From: Tritrichomonas musculus
Lineage: Eukaryota > Parabasalia > Tritrichomonadida > Tritrichomonadidae
Reading direction: 5' to 3'
NCBI GenBank assembly: GCA_039105265.1
Contig: JAPFFF010000016.1
Span: 620,001 to 684,000, forward strand
Length of the DNA: 64,000 nt
Shown: positions 26,180-38,122 of the stretch, piece after piece
Layout: each line of letters starts with the position of its first letter
Numbering within the stretch: position 1 is the first letter of the stretch
Position numbers and translations under genes: made by a program
The notes under the pieces: generated by a model
Database searches by the model: none
Told to the model about the DNA's origin: nothing
Seen by the model: only the letters and a program-made list of their open reading frames with translations

Positions 26180-28380
26180 TTTAAATACATTTTATATCGG
26201 TATATATTTAAAATATAAATGAAAAAAATTTATTTTCAATTGAAAAAATGCTTTTATTGATTTTTTTATATATTTATATCTTATTTTTTTTTTTATTTTA
26301 TATATGATATTTTGAAAGCTTTACAAATCACCATCGCCAAAAAAACCGTTTTGGTGATCTCCAAAATATATGTAAACTATTCAAAATTGAATGCTGTCGC
26401 CAAAAGCCCAAGACCTGGGCTTTTGGTGAAATCGATTATTTGGCTTTTCATCGTCAATATAAATGAGCTTTTTATTATTATTTTATATGATATATTATAC
26501 AAATCATACAATTATTTTGTAATATTCAAAAAATAACATTTTTTTACTGAGAAAATCTTATCGATTATTAATATGACTTTTGATAAAACTCATTTAATTC
26601 CTCTTTCAAATAATTCAATGGTTTATGACAATAATAAATATTAATAAAATTCATTTGACAATAATATGGTTACATTTGGTGATTTTTAAAACCCAAAAAA
26701 CGTTTATTTCACCAAATTTACAAGCTTAGCCTTAAGCTGCCAAATAAATAATCAAATTTTAATACAATAAGCTTATTGTAATGGCTAAATATTTTACCTT
26801 TCAATTTCAATGTTTTTAAAATATTGTTATATCTCAGTTTTTTATATTAAAATCATTTTATTTATTTATTTATTTGAAATAAATATTTACTATTCAAAAA
26901 TTGTGTTACAATATTTTTTCAATTATTTACGTTTTTTACAAAAAATGGTTATATTTTTTTCTATTTTTTCCAAAGGAGCACGTGTAACCGTTTTTCGTAC
27001 GTTAAGAAGCCTTCAAAAAACATTTATATCTTATTATAAAAACAAGAAAAAACAATATTTTTTAAATATATTGATTATTTATATTAGATAATATAATCCA
27101 TAATGATACATTACATAATTATTTCAAGTGTGATGAAATAAAGTCCTAATGATGTTTTTTTTTGATCATCCAAAGGACTTGTAAATTAATAGTTTTGATA
27201 TTTTATTTTAGTGCTAAATGATAAAATGATATTATATCTTTTAAATAAAATTTATAGTAGACTTATAAATTTCCAAATCACATTTTTTATTTTTGAAATC
27301 CTGGGGAATATTCTTTTCTGTTGAGTGTTTATTTACATTGATATTTTATTTTGTACCACGATTGGTGTTAATAATTCTATTAAATTATAATTAATGTTTT
27401 GTTGATACGGAATTTTTATAACAAAATATAATTTTTTTAATATATATTTATTTAATAAAGCATATTAAATATAGTATTTTCATTTTGTAGTTGAAAAGAT
27501 AATAATTTCATGAATATTTATGTTTATTAAAAATCAAAGTTTTCGGGAAAATAATAACAAATAATTGTTATATATAATCATACCAAGCAAATATAATTAT
27601 TTATCTGCAGAAAAAATCAATTAATTATGATATTTATGTATTTTAATGATGTTTGGAGGTTCTATGATATTTTATTATTAAATTTTAATAATAAAATAGA
27701 CTATTATCTTTAATATAATGAAATTTCATTTCCAAAATAACTAAATACATAAGTAAATTCAGAATAAAAAATGAATAAAATAAAAAAAATTGAGTAGTGA
27801 AAATAAATTATCGTTCAATTTGTCAACTTTTTGAATTATTTTTATACTTTGATATTTTTCTTTCATTTGTCGATAAATCGATTTATTTCTGTGTATTTAC
27901 ACCACTTCTATCAAACATGTAAAAACGTTTAGAATTAAAATTCGTACGTTAGTTCTGAAAAGTTAAACTTTTTGATAACTTAAATTTTTAAAACATGAAT
28001 AATGTTTTTCCCCTACGATAGATTTTTTTTTGGTCTATATAAAACTTGCTTAAAAACCAATATACTATATAATATTTCAATATGAAGTCGAAACGACGAT
28101 TTTCAATAACCGCCAAAGTCGTGCTCTTTTTTTTTTTCCTTATTGTAGTAAATTTAGTTCCATTACGATAAAAATTGGCTGTATATTATTATACTATATT
28201 AATATTTATTTATATAAATACTCTAAGTATTAAAAAATATATATACTAACATTAAAAAATTCATTTTTTATTTTTCTGAGAGATAAAAACTTTTTCAAAT
28301 GTTAAAATTACATATAGTTATAAAAATATCTACCAAAATATAGCCTATTTCATTTATAATTTTTAAAATATAATTATGGC

Positions 28381-29300
28381 TTAATTTTTGGACCTTTGGA
28401 CGGACAATTTTTTTGGTCCATTGGACCTTATTAAAATTTTGTAAATTTTTACCCAAAAAAAATGAAATGAAATCATATATTTTTTATCTTTTTTTTTCTT
28501 TAAAATAAAAATTTTTTTTCCTCTAAAATTTTATTTTTTGAATAACTTTTTGAACTATTTTTTCAAAGCTACCAAGCTAAAAATTCTCAAAAAATTGATA
28601 GAAAATTTACATTTTTTTCGTCAAAATTTCGCCTTGGTCTAAAAAAAATTCGCCTGGTCTAAATAGTTTTACATTTTGGTCCAAAAAAACCGATTTACCA
28701 GTTTTTGAATGCTTTACATGCTATTTTAATAAGTTTACATGGTCCAAAAAATCTTTTTTCTCTGGTCCAAAATATTCTGAGATATTTTCGTATAAAAGTA
28801 TTCAAAAATTTGAATACAAATTCATATGCTAATATTAAATATAAAATTTTATTAAAAAGAATCATTTTCGAAAGATTTATATTTGCGCAAGTATTTATTA
28901 TTTGCCTAAAATATTAGAAGTACTGGCTTGCTTATATAATTACTAAGCTAATTAAGTTTATAGCAAATGTAAAATATTTTTTAAATATCTTGTTCAAAAA
29001 GATGAATCAAACGAAGCGCAAATGCTTATATTACCAACTAATCAATTAAAACACTAGATTGCGCGCATCATTAAATCACTTTCTTAGATTATTTGGTCCA
29101 AAATACATTTTTATACCAAAAAAACAAAGAGAGCTTAATAAAATAAATTATTTATTAAAAAATAATGCCATTATACTCTTTTTTGCTTTCACTTCTTTAG
29201 TGTGTATGAAATTTTATTTAATGAAAAGAATTTTGAAAATTTTGATCGTTTTTCTCTCAAAAAAATGGACCAACTTTTTACTCATCTTGGTCCAAAAATG
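28381..29300. repeat. Cluster of GGTCCAAAA/GGTCTAAA motifs
   Basis: At least nine copies of TGGTCC(A)n, TGGACC or TGGTCTAAA lie within ~900 bases of otherwise GC-poor DNA, with irregular spacing. No known element type was recognised. Several make partial palindromes (TTTTGGTCCAAAA). Confidence 0.5.
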
Positions 29301-30233
29301 AAGCCATATGATTCATGAATATTTGATAAAAAAAATTGAAAGAAAATGTAGTTTTGTAAGAATTTGATATTTGATAAAGTAAAGAAGAGCAAATATTGAC
29401 TATATTTTTGGTATTTTATAAAATTATTTAATATATAAAATTATGTATTCGGTTTTTACGAGATGGAATTGGAGATAATCGACGAGATAATATAACTTCA
29501 ATTAATCAAGAAATTGGGGAAAATGAGCCTCAATTACCTGAGTTACATTTGGTGATCCATAATCAAAACAATCATATATAATTTAACTGTAGCTACTCAT
29601 GGTATTTTTTGCAAAAGTGGAAAAAAGTTCCAAGATTTTATTTTCTGAAGAACGATAAAGGCCAATATTGACCATAACTGCTGCGGGCAAATCCGATTTC
29701 CTTTTTTTTTTTTTTTTTTTTTGATATCATTTGTGGTGAGTTTTGAAGGTTTTGCAAGTGAATGCATATCTGAATAATTTGCGTATATGATATGGATATG
29801 AAAATACTATATTAATTATTGATAACAAAATGTTGATATGTTATCATAAAAGAATAATAATAGAACATTCATAAACAATTTTCTCTAATAATTAAAACAT
29901 TGTTATAAATTGGTAAGATTAATGATATATAACGAGATATTAAAATAAAAAATGTCCCAACGTTAACAAAAGAAAATGTATTTCTATTTAAAAAGTTTCA
30001 AAATGTATTAAAATAAAAATGCTTTATCCCAATAATTTATAGTTTAAATGTGAATAATTAAAATAATTAAGTAAATAATTAATTTATTAATTTTAAAATA
30101 TTAATATTACATTCATAACTATGATAAAACAGAGTAAAAAAGATAAATAATGTTGAGTCCTTCTTTTTGATTAATATCTGAAATAAAGAAAGCGTTTATT
30201 AATTTGGCATATAAAAAATAATTTATTAAACAA

Positions 30234-31943
30234 ATGAGTGGTTCACTTCAAGGGCTTCAAAAGCGTCGTGATTTTGGAATGGAAAAACTTAAGCAAAAAA
30301 AGTATGTAGAAGCAAGGGAAGACTTTAAGCATGTTGTTGATAATCTTGTTGTTGATAATGACCAAAAAGCTGCATTAAAAATGTTATGTTACAATCAAAT
30401 TGCTTTATGTGATATAGAGCTTGGTGAATTTGAGCAATGTAAGGAAGCATGTGCACAATCCTATAATATATTTTCTATCATGCGACCAGATGAAAAAAAC
30501 AAGAAACAAAATCATAAGAATGATATCTTATACCCTCATTATCACACAATATTAGTAAGGCTTGGGCAAATTGAAGAAAAACAAAAAAATTATCGTCAAG
30601 CTTTAAGATTATACCAGCAAGCAATAAATATCTGCCCCAAAGGAGAAGCCACTCAACTTATTCAATATTGTCTTGTTAATTTTGGGATTCCTCCTATTGA
30701 TACAGAAGACCCTTCACTTATGCCATACAGCAAAATTTATCAGTGTGTGTTTGGTAATAATAACTTTTTAAATTGCTACCAAGAGTGCATTACTAAAATC
30801 AGTGAAAATATTCCTGATCAAAATGAAGTTAAAAGACTTGATGATGCAGGAATTGTTCAAATGATGCTGGGTGTCAATTCTTTTCTCATTAGTGATGTTG
30901 ATAATGAAAATGCTGATGCGATCATTGATATTTCTCTTACATTAATAGCACTTTTCATTCGAAAAGGAGCAATGAAAGTTTGGGCTAATTCAAATGTCAT
31001 AATAGATATTGTGACTAAATACAAAGATAATCTTAAATTGCTTCAAACTTGTCTCTCAATCCTTGAATATTTGCCTCCAGAAAAATTCAAACTCTTTACA
31101 AATCAAGATTTCATTCATGTTTGGATAGATGCACTAAAATTAGACTTTACTCCAGAACAAGTTGGTGAAATCATGAAATTATTATTCTATATACTGAATA
31201 CTGAGCCCAAGCTTGTTGATTCAATTGTTGATACTGAAATATTTGACTTAGCATTGAAAATACATACGAACGAAGCCTTTTTACTTGTTCGTGCATTAAT
31301 GGCAAATGATGAAATGGTAAAAAGGGCAAGAACAAATGGTACCGTTGACTGGACATTGTCAATGATCGAAGAAAACATTAACACAACTACTTATTTGCAT
31401 TTATGCCTTTTAATTCTTATTAGAATCATATTAGTCTATTCTGAAAACGAAGCAGAATCAAAAGATTTTGATATCAAGCAATTTGCAGGCAAATGTTTTA
31501 CGCGAATTTCTAAAATCATCAAAGAACAAAAAGATGAAACGATAATCGCTGATTCATATTCAGTTCTTCAACAAATTGTTAAATACGCAAAAGAGCAAGT
31601 TCAAGAAACAAAAATAATATTAATCACATCTGTCCATCTGGCTTCTCACATTAAAACCCCCGATTTTGAAGCAAAACTCTTGAAGTTTTTATACCAATGT
31701 TCTATAGATAATTTGGTTGACGAGTTAATAGCAGCCAAACCACTTTTGCCAACAATAATGAAGGTTCTTGACTCTTTCCCAAATAGGCAGCCCATTGTTG
31801 AGTATTCAATTTCTTTGGCTGTTTCAATGAATCATCCAAATAGGTTATCATTGCTTCAAGGAGGACTTTTGCAATTCCCAAATTCTCAGATACTGCAAAA
31901 ACATATCGACTTGTTGAAAGAAGCTATGAATAAGGAAAAATAG
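30234..31943 (+). CDS. TPR/armadillo-like repeat protein (UNC45-like or co-chaperone-like)
   Basis: 569 residues from the ATG at 30234. Residues ~5-150 hold three TPR-like helix pairs: RRDFGMEKLKQKKYVEAREDF, YNQIALCDIELGEFEQCKEA and LGQIEEKQKNYRQALRLYQQ followed by AINICP. The remainder (~170-569) is all-helical with armadillo/HEAT-like repeats (LLQTCLSILEYLPPEKF, SISLAVSMNHPNRLSLLQGG). A TPR head with an ARM-like body resembles UNC45-type myosin co-chaperones, but this protein is shorter (UNC45 ~930) and I see no clear UCS motif. N-terminal TPRs often bind the C-terminal EEVD of Hsp70 or Hsp90. No signal peptide, so cytosolic. The repeat fold is a confident call, the precise role is not. Confidence 0.75.
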   Translation: MSGSLQGLQKRRDFGMEKLKQKKYVEAREDFKHVVDNLVVDNDQKAALKMLCYNQIALCDIELGEFEQCKEACAQSYNIFSIMRPDEKNKKQNHKNDILYPHYHTILVRLGQIEEKQKNYRQALRLYQQAINICPKGEATQLIQYCLVNFGIPPIDTEDPSLMPYSKIYQCVFGNNNFLNCYQECITKISENIPDQNEVKRLDDAGIVQMMLGVNSFLISDVDNENADAIIDISLTLIALFIRKGAMKVWANSNVIIDIVTKYKDNLKLLQTCLSILEYLPPEKFKLFTNQDFIHVWIDALKLDFTPEQVGEIMKLLFYILNTEPKLVDSIVDTEIFDLALKIHTNEAFLLVRALMANDEMVKRARTNGTVDWTLSMIEENINTTTYLHLCLLILIRIILVYSENEAESKDFDIKQFAGKCFTRISKIIKEQKDETIIADSYSVLQQIVKYAKEQVQETKIILITSVHLASHIKTPDFEAKLLKFLYQCSIDNLVDELIAAKPLLPTIMKVLDSFPNRQPIVEYSISLAVSMNHPNRLSLLQGGLLQFPNSQILQKHIDLLKEAMNKEK

Positions 31944-32691
31944 ATTTATAGATAATAGAATCTATAAATTTCTGTATTTATCTTTTATTTATCTAGATTT
32001 TCAATAAAAGCTGCCTTTAAATTTATATATTTTGTTTTGGGATGTATCATTGAACCTCATATAATGGTCTCATTTAGTATACTTTTATAAGGCTGGAAAT
32101 ATAAAAAAAAAAAAAAAAAAAACATGTCATTTGGTGTTAACTACAAAAAAGTATTTTCTTTATCAAATTCGTGATTATGAATGGCCAAATTATCATATAT
32201 TTAAATAGTAAAAGGATTTTATCTTTTTATATTTATATCATAATTGAAATATTTTAATTATTTGCTGGTATATCTAAAATATATACTATTTTACAACAAT
32301 TATTTTCTTCACAATAATAACAATCAAAAAAGAATAACAATAAAGTGAAGTTTTCTCTGTTAATCAGGCCAGATAATTTTAACAAGGCATCTAATAGTAC
32401 AAAAATAAACTAATATTGGGGTTATGCACACTGTCATATTTGCATTACTCATCAAGCTTTATTCAATGGAAATTCATTTTGAACAATAAACACTGTATTT
32501 GCTTTTATTTATCTTTTTTATAAATGCTATTTTGAGATTGGTGTATTCTTTGTTTTTGAAACGTATCAAAATACGTTTTGTATCAAAAAGTTTATTACAA
32601 ACAAAAAGTAGAAATATGAACGTTTTTTTGTTCGTTTTCTTCAGAAAACGAAAATTTACTTAGAAACACGAAATTTGATTTTATTGAACTA
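31944..32691. other. Intergenic gap, no gene seen
   Basis: AT-rich, with a 20-base A run at 32103-32122. A short imperfect palindrome (ACGTATCAAAATACGTTTTGTATC) around 32561-32584 lies ~110 bases before the GSK3-type kinase. Nothing coding. Confidence 0.45.
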
Positions 32692-34014
32692 ATGTCGCAG
32701 CATGTCTTTCGTCCACATCCTCCAAATGTCCCATCAACTAAGCATATAAAATTGGCACAACTCCGATCAACAAAATCAAATCCACTTTCATCCACACATC
32801 AAAATCATAATGTTAGCCAAGCTACGGATAATTATAATGACCAAGAAGTGATTGCGCCTATTCATCAACCTACTAATCAAGCGTCAATTTCAGTTGCCAA
32901 AAATATAACAACTGTCACAACTGTAGTCCCAGGACCAATGTGCAATAACAGGTCGACCCTTACTAAACAATCTAAAGCAAATATGCATACTGTTATTCCA
33001 AGTGGAACTTCAACGCCCAATAAAACAAAGAATGTTAACCAAGAATATAGACCTATTAAAATCATCGGACAAGGAGCTTTTGGTGTTGTTTATGTCGCTC
33101 GTATGCCCGATGGAAAATTTGTAGCCATTAAAAAAGTACTTCAGGATCCAAGATATAAAAACCGAGAATATGATATATTAAAAATGATTGATAATAAGTA
33201 CTGTATCAGAATGGTGAATTCATTTAAATCCCGAGGAAATGGTAAGAAAAGGTCCAATAACAGTTCTAGCAACAGCAAAGATGTTTATTTAAATATTGTT
33301 ATGAATTACATGCCGCAAAATCTTCACGATTTTAATATAAGCTATAGAGATAAGAAACATTATCCGCCGATTATAATGGCCAAATTATTTGCCTATCAAA
33401 TTTTTTTAGGACTCAATTACTTACACAGCGAACTTAATGTTACTCATAGAGATATGAAACCACAGAATGTTTTAGTTGATCCCAGTACAGGTGAATTACA
33501 GATATGCGATTTCGGATCTGCCAAAATATTATTACCAAAAGAGTCAAGCGTGTCGTACATAGCTTCTAGATATTACCGTGCACCAGAATTAATGATGAAT
33601 TGCTCATATTATACAAATAAAATCGATATATGGGCTGCTGGATGCATACTAGCAGAAATATTAACAGCAGGATCACCATTATTTCAAGGGAATACATCTA
33701 TTGGTCAATTATACGAAATTATTAAAATTATTGGCCAACCAAAAGATGAAGATTTGGAATCTTTTCAATATGATATGTCTGATGAAGATCTATTGAAAAT
33801 GAGAAAAGTCGAACATCGAACTTCTCTCAAAAATGTTCTTCCTTCGCAAACGCCTTCAGACTTAATTGAACTTCTTAATGATATATTTCAATATAATCCA
33901 CAAAAGAGGCCATCTGCTGCCCAGTGCTTGCGTTATAAGTGCTTTGATGAATTATTCAGAAATGGCACTATGATGCCAAATAAAAAGCCAATTCCGCCAC
34001 TTGAAAGGATTTAA
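32692..34014 (+). CDS. GSK3/shaggy-type CMGC protein kinase
   Basis: 440 residues. The first ~120 are polar and probably disordered (His/Thr/Gln/Asn-rich). The kinase domain runs ~122-430: GQGAFGVVY, catalytic lysine in VAIKKVLQDPRYKNRE (the GSK3 signature), HRDMKPQNVL, CDFGSAK, and an activation loop SYIASRYYRAPEL whose tyrosine (SRYYRAPE) is the autophosphorylated GSK3 site. A 15-20-residue Ser/Asn insertion (KKRSNNSSSNSK) lies in the N-lobe. By family it phosphorylates primed Ser/Thr-Pro-type substrates in signalling and metabolism. All catalytic residues are present. The GSK3 assignment is firm; the pathway in this organism is unknown. Confidence 0.92.
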   Translation: MSQHVFRPHPPNVPSTKHIKLAQLRSTKSNPLSSTHQNHNVSQATDNYNDQEVIAPIHQPTNQASISVAKNITTVTTVVPGPMCNNRSTLTKQSKANMHTVIPSGTSTPNKTKNVNQEYRPIKIIGQGAFGVVYVARMPDGKFVAIKKVLQDPRYKNREYDILKMIDNKYCIRMVNSFKSRGNGKKRSNNSSSNSKDVYLNIVMNYMPQNLHDFNISYRDKKHYPPIIMAKLFAYQIFLGLNYLHSELNVTHRDMKPQNVLVDPSTGELQICDFGSAKILLPKESSVSYIASRYYRAPELMMNCSYYTNKIDIWAAGCILAEILTAGSPLFQGNTSIGQLYEIIKIIGQPKDEDLESFQYDMSDEDLLKMRKVEHRTSLKNVLPSQTPSDLIELLNDIFQYNPQKRPSAAQCLRYKCFDELFRNGTMMPNKKPIPPLERI

Positions 34015-37000
34015 TCAATAAGGAAACATTTCCAAAATATTATTTTCGATACACCGGCTTCTTAGCTTCTGTAATCCTATGTACCAATTAACTTTTTCTA
34101 TTGACTATTTAATAAGTTTAATTTTTTGTTATTAATCATATTATCTAAAATAATATTCATTATTTTAATCTGGACTCACATATACGTCGGCTTATCTAAT
34201 AAAAAAATGTTTAGCAAAAACAACATCTATTACTATTATATTCAGAGAGAATAAAATCAAATAGAGGCTTGTTTTGAACTTTATACTGGAAATTAATGCA
34301 TAGGTCATAAAAGAAACCAAAATGGAAAAATTTAACATATTTTTTCCCGAATATGCTGATAATAAGAAAAAATTATCCACCAAATATTCAATTGAAACTT
34401 TCGAATAATAATTCAAATTTTAAATTTTGAAAGATGTACCTGGACTAAGTTATTTCGGGTTACAAAAGAGTTTCATGAATTATATTTTTTATTTATTAAT
34501 AATATAATATTTATTTAAAAATAAATGGATACATTTATAATAATTACTTTTTTATAAATATATAATCATATTTTAATAATTGAGAAAATAATCAATTTAA
34601 TATTTGTATTGATTATTTTATTACATTGAAAATATAATTTCCATATATTCAAAAAGTTACTAATATAAAAAAAATAATATCTCTGAAATTTTTTTTTTTG
34701 TGATTACTTATAGAAAATTTGAATACTTTTTCCATTTCGAAAGATGCTAAGCCAAGCTCTTTAAATAAACTTGATATTCACATAATATACATCTTTTTAT
34801 AGAATATGGCTAAATCAAATTTCCAAATGGTAGGGCCAATTTTGCTGTAGCAATTTTCATTCAATTTTTCACTTTTTAAATTGATTATTCATAAAAAATT
34901 AAAAAAATTCAATGGTACTGGTAAACTCAATTAAATCTTTTTCATCTCTTATTCAAAATTGAAAGATTTTGCTTTTTTCTTTCAATTTTTTTTTTTATTC
35001 GGTTTTGCCATTTTTATTTTTTGTTTCAAGAAAAAGCAGCCAGAGACAAAACTTTATATTTGTCATTAGAGTAGGCAACAAAAAGATCAAATGCATTCAT
35101 CTGTAGTAGCTAAGCTAGCCAGGGAGGTTTAAGGTTTCCATTTTAAACTATTCGCATGATTTAATAAAAATTTTCATTTTTATTCAATTTTTTTTTACTA
35201 ATATAAATTGAATACTTTTGATTTTTAAAAAAAATAATTTTCATCCCCCGATAGCTACTTTTTAATAAAAACCACAAATAATCATTCAAAATATTGAATA
35301 AAAATATTCAATTTTTTTTCGAAAAATTGAATAAGAGATGAAAACGATTTAATAGGGTTTACATCTATTTTGAATTAAACCTTGTTCAAAAAACATTACC
35401 TCCCTCTCAATTTATAATAATCATATCTTTATATTTTAAATATGAATTATTTTTTTATAATTTAAGTAATATTATGCTAATTATATAATATATTATTACT
35501 GAAGAATGATGCAATTAAATTGTTTGATAAAAAAGATAAAATGATTTAAAATTTGAAATGGAGGTAAAGTTTTTTGAACTCAGTTTAAAGTTTACATTCA
35601 AAAAATTATCGGATTAAAATTAATAATATCTTAAAAATGTATTGTAAATATTATTTAAAAATTATAAATATAAATATAATTATAAATATAAAAATTTATA
35701 ATTAAAATTCATACCAATCCTCCGTAAAATTTAAATTTCTGACACTTTACAAAATTTTCGCACATCTATCAAAAATGCAATTTTATTGAATGGGAAAAGA
35801 AAATTCTCTCAATTATTATTGAATGATCTAATAACGGGTATTTTATTTTTCGTTTTTTTTTTTAATACGTTTTTTTAAATTCAAAATTTGCACTTTTTCT
35901 ATATTTAATTTTTCCTTTCAAAACTCGATTAAGGTTTTTTGTTATTTAAACTCATCAATGAGCATCATTACGCATTGATCAAAGCATTTTTAACCTCATA
36001 TAGCGTATGGGAAAAGATTGCTTTATGATTTTAGATTTTTAGAATAGAGTACAGAGAAAGGAGAAAACATACAAAAAAAACTGAGTTGAAATATGTGTAT
36101 AGTAACGGTAAAAATATAAAATTGCTTTATTTTTTAAATATATATTGTAATTAATGTATTATTAAATATTGAATATAATATTGTCTGGTTTTAATCGATA
36201 AATGCATCGGTAAACAAAAAACTTTTTTTGTGAAAAATGATTACAATAAATATTCAATTTAATAAAAATATTTTTTTTTTTCATATCTTTTTATTATATT
36301 GTTTTTTCGATATATTTTATATATTTATATTATTATGTTAAATTTGTTATATTATTTATTATTTCTGTAACTTTTAATATTTGCATTTGTTTTAATTATT
36401 AAAATTATATTTATACTGCAAAGGTGATATTTATGTTTTTCTTCATGTTAACATGTTAGTTTACTCTTGTGAGCATAAAATAATACATTATTACTATCAT
36501 CAGCATGACCAAGGTTTGATTTTTATTTTGACATAATAATTGATGCTAGAACTCATATTCACTAAAATTACTCTAAATACATGAATGTATATCTCGTTGG
36601 TAAACAAAACTATAATTCTTCTTGGTTTCAATCAATAAAAAAATGGAATTTCGTTCTTTGGTATTTTAAAATTTATATTTTATTTTTTATATTTTTATTA
36701 ACTCAAAGCATAATATAATTATTTCAATTTTGTTATATTTTATTTTTAGATTTATTCATTTATTCAGTATCAATAGAAAATGGATCATTGAAAAAAAAAT
36801 TCAGAATGTATTTTGAATTCATATCTCAATATTTTTGAATATATATATCAATATATATCTTAATATTTATGAGATATTGAAATATTTGAAATAACCTTTT
36901 AAAAAGTGTTTACATTTTATGTCAATTTTAATATATATATTCATTGATTGTAAAGATATATATTCATTTATTTATATCTAATATATATATTATGTTTGAT

Positions 37001-38122
37001 ATAAAATATTGTAAATTGATATTGCAGCTAATATCAATGGATTAATGAAATTATCGAGGTCCATATTTAAAAGAAATTCTTAGATGCACCTATCGAGTAG
37101 TTTGTTGCAATTATTAGTTCATTTTATTTCATACACGAATAAAAATAATATATTAAATTTGTAAGAAATAAAATTAACCAGAATCCTCTAAAATAATAAA
37201 AATTTAACAAAAAACTAATTTTTTTTTTTAAATTCCTTAAATTTTAGTTCATTTTTAAATATATACCTCAGGAGCATGCTAATATCAATATATGATACAG
37301 AATAAGGTATTATATTTATTAATTCTTTCTCAAATAATGTTAGATAAGAAAGATATTCTAATTATAATAATAATAAAAAAGTTCAAAATCTCCCTTTAAA
37401 ATTAAAATATTAGAGCCTAATTGCGATATTAATAAATATTTATAAAAGAACAATGTAAAAAAATAAATAATTTGGTGGATATTTTCAAAATATTGAAAAA
37501 TCCAAAATACGTTATTTTCGTTACTATACACATGTTGAAATTTTAATGAATAATTTTTAGAGATGTTCAAAATTCACTTTTCCATTGGAAAAGTTCGACT
37601 TTTTCTGGGCAAAAGTGAATCATAAAAATCCCTAATATTTCTTAAGCTTTAAAAAAGTTTTTTTTAAAAAAAAAAATATCTTTAAATGTAATTAATTTTT
37701 TATTTATAAATTGTATATATAAAAATTAATCTATATATAAAGAATAACTAAAAATATTATTAAATGAAAACTATAAATATTATTGGTAAAAAAGTATATT
37801 ATTAATTTGCTATTATATTTTTATATTATTGAAAAATTGCTTAGTAAAGATATTTTTTATTCAAAAGTCTTTTCGCTTTTCTGTAATGCTATCAAAATAA
37901 TATTTTTATTGATATGAATTTGAATTCAAATGTTCATTAATTAAGTATTCAAATTCAACAATTTGTTCCATACATAAACAATCATTTTATATTTTTAATA
38001 TTATTATATATATTATTATAAATATAAAAGATGAAAATATGAAAAATAAATTGATTTGCTATAAGATATTTACACAATTGTCAATCAATTATTCATTTTT
38101 TTACAACCCTTTTATAAATTTC
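34015..38122. other. 4-kb AT-rich gene desert
   Basis: No credible coding sequence. Contains a pair of ~40-base inverted repeats (34922-34962 and 35319-35361), many ATATAT tracts and a local inverted repeat ATTCACTTTT/AAAAGTGAAT near 37570-37622. The last ~50 bases include TTATTCATTTTTTT upstream of the His-rich gene. Confidence 0.45.
34922..35361. mobile_element. Possible ~440-bp element with ~40-bp terminal inverted repeats
   Basis: The left arm (34922-34962, containing TTTTCATCTCTTATTCAA) is inverted at 35319-35361 with roughly 90% identity. The interior is partly GC-richer (AGCAGCCAGAGACAAAAC, TAGCTAAGCTAGCCAGGGAG) than the desert around it. No clear target duplication. No open frame. 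Confidence 0.4.

Larger units (their letters stand above)
25233..30233. other. 5-kb AT-rich gene desert with repeats
   Basis: Open frames here are low-complexity Phe/Ile/Asn/Lys runs on AT-rich DNA and not credible genes. Structure seen: tandem hairpins (25638-25785), a direct repeat of ~40 bases (26064-26103 and 26140-26179), a hairpin at 26400-26426, a cluster of TGGTCCAAAA motifs (28381-29300) and a 21-base T run (29702-29722). Confidence 0.5.

Noticed and set aside
26312-29301. Several 60-95-codon open frames in the gene desert
   Set aside because: Low-complexity, no similarity to one another beyond the repeated GGTCC motif, no initiator-like motifs near their starts.
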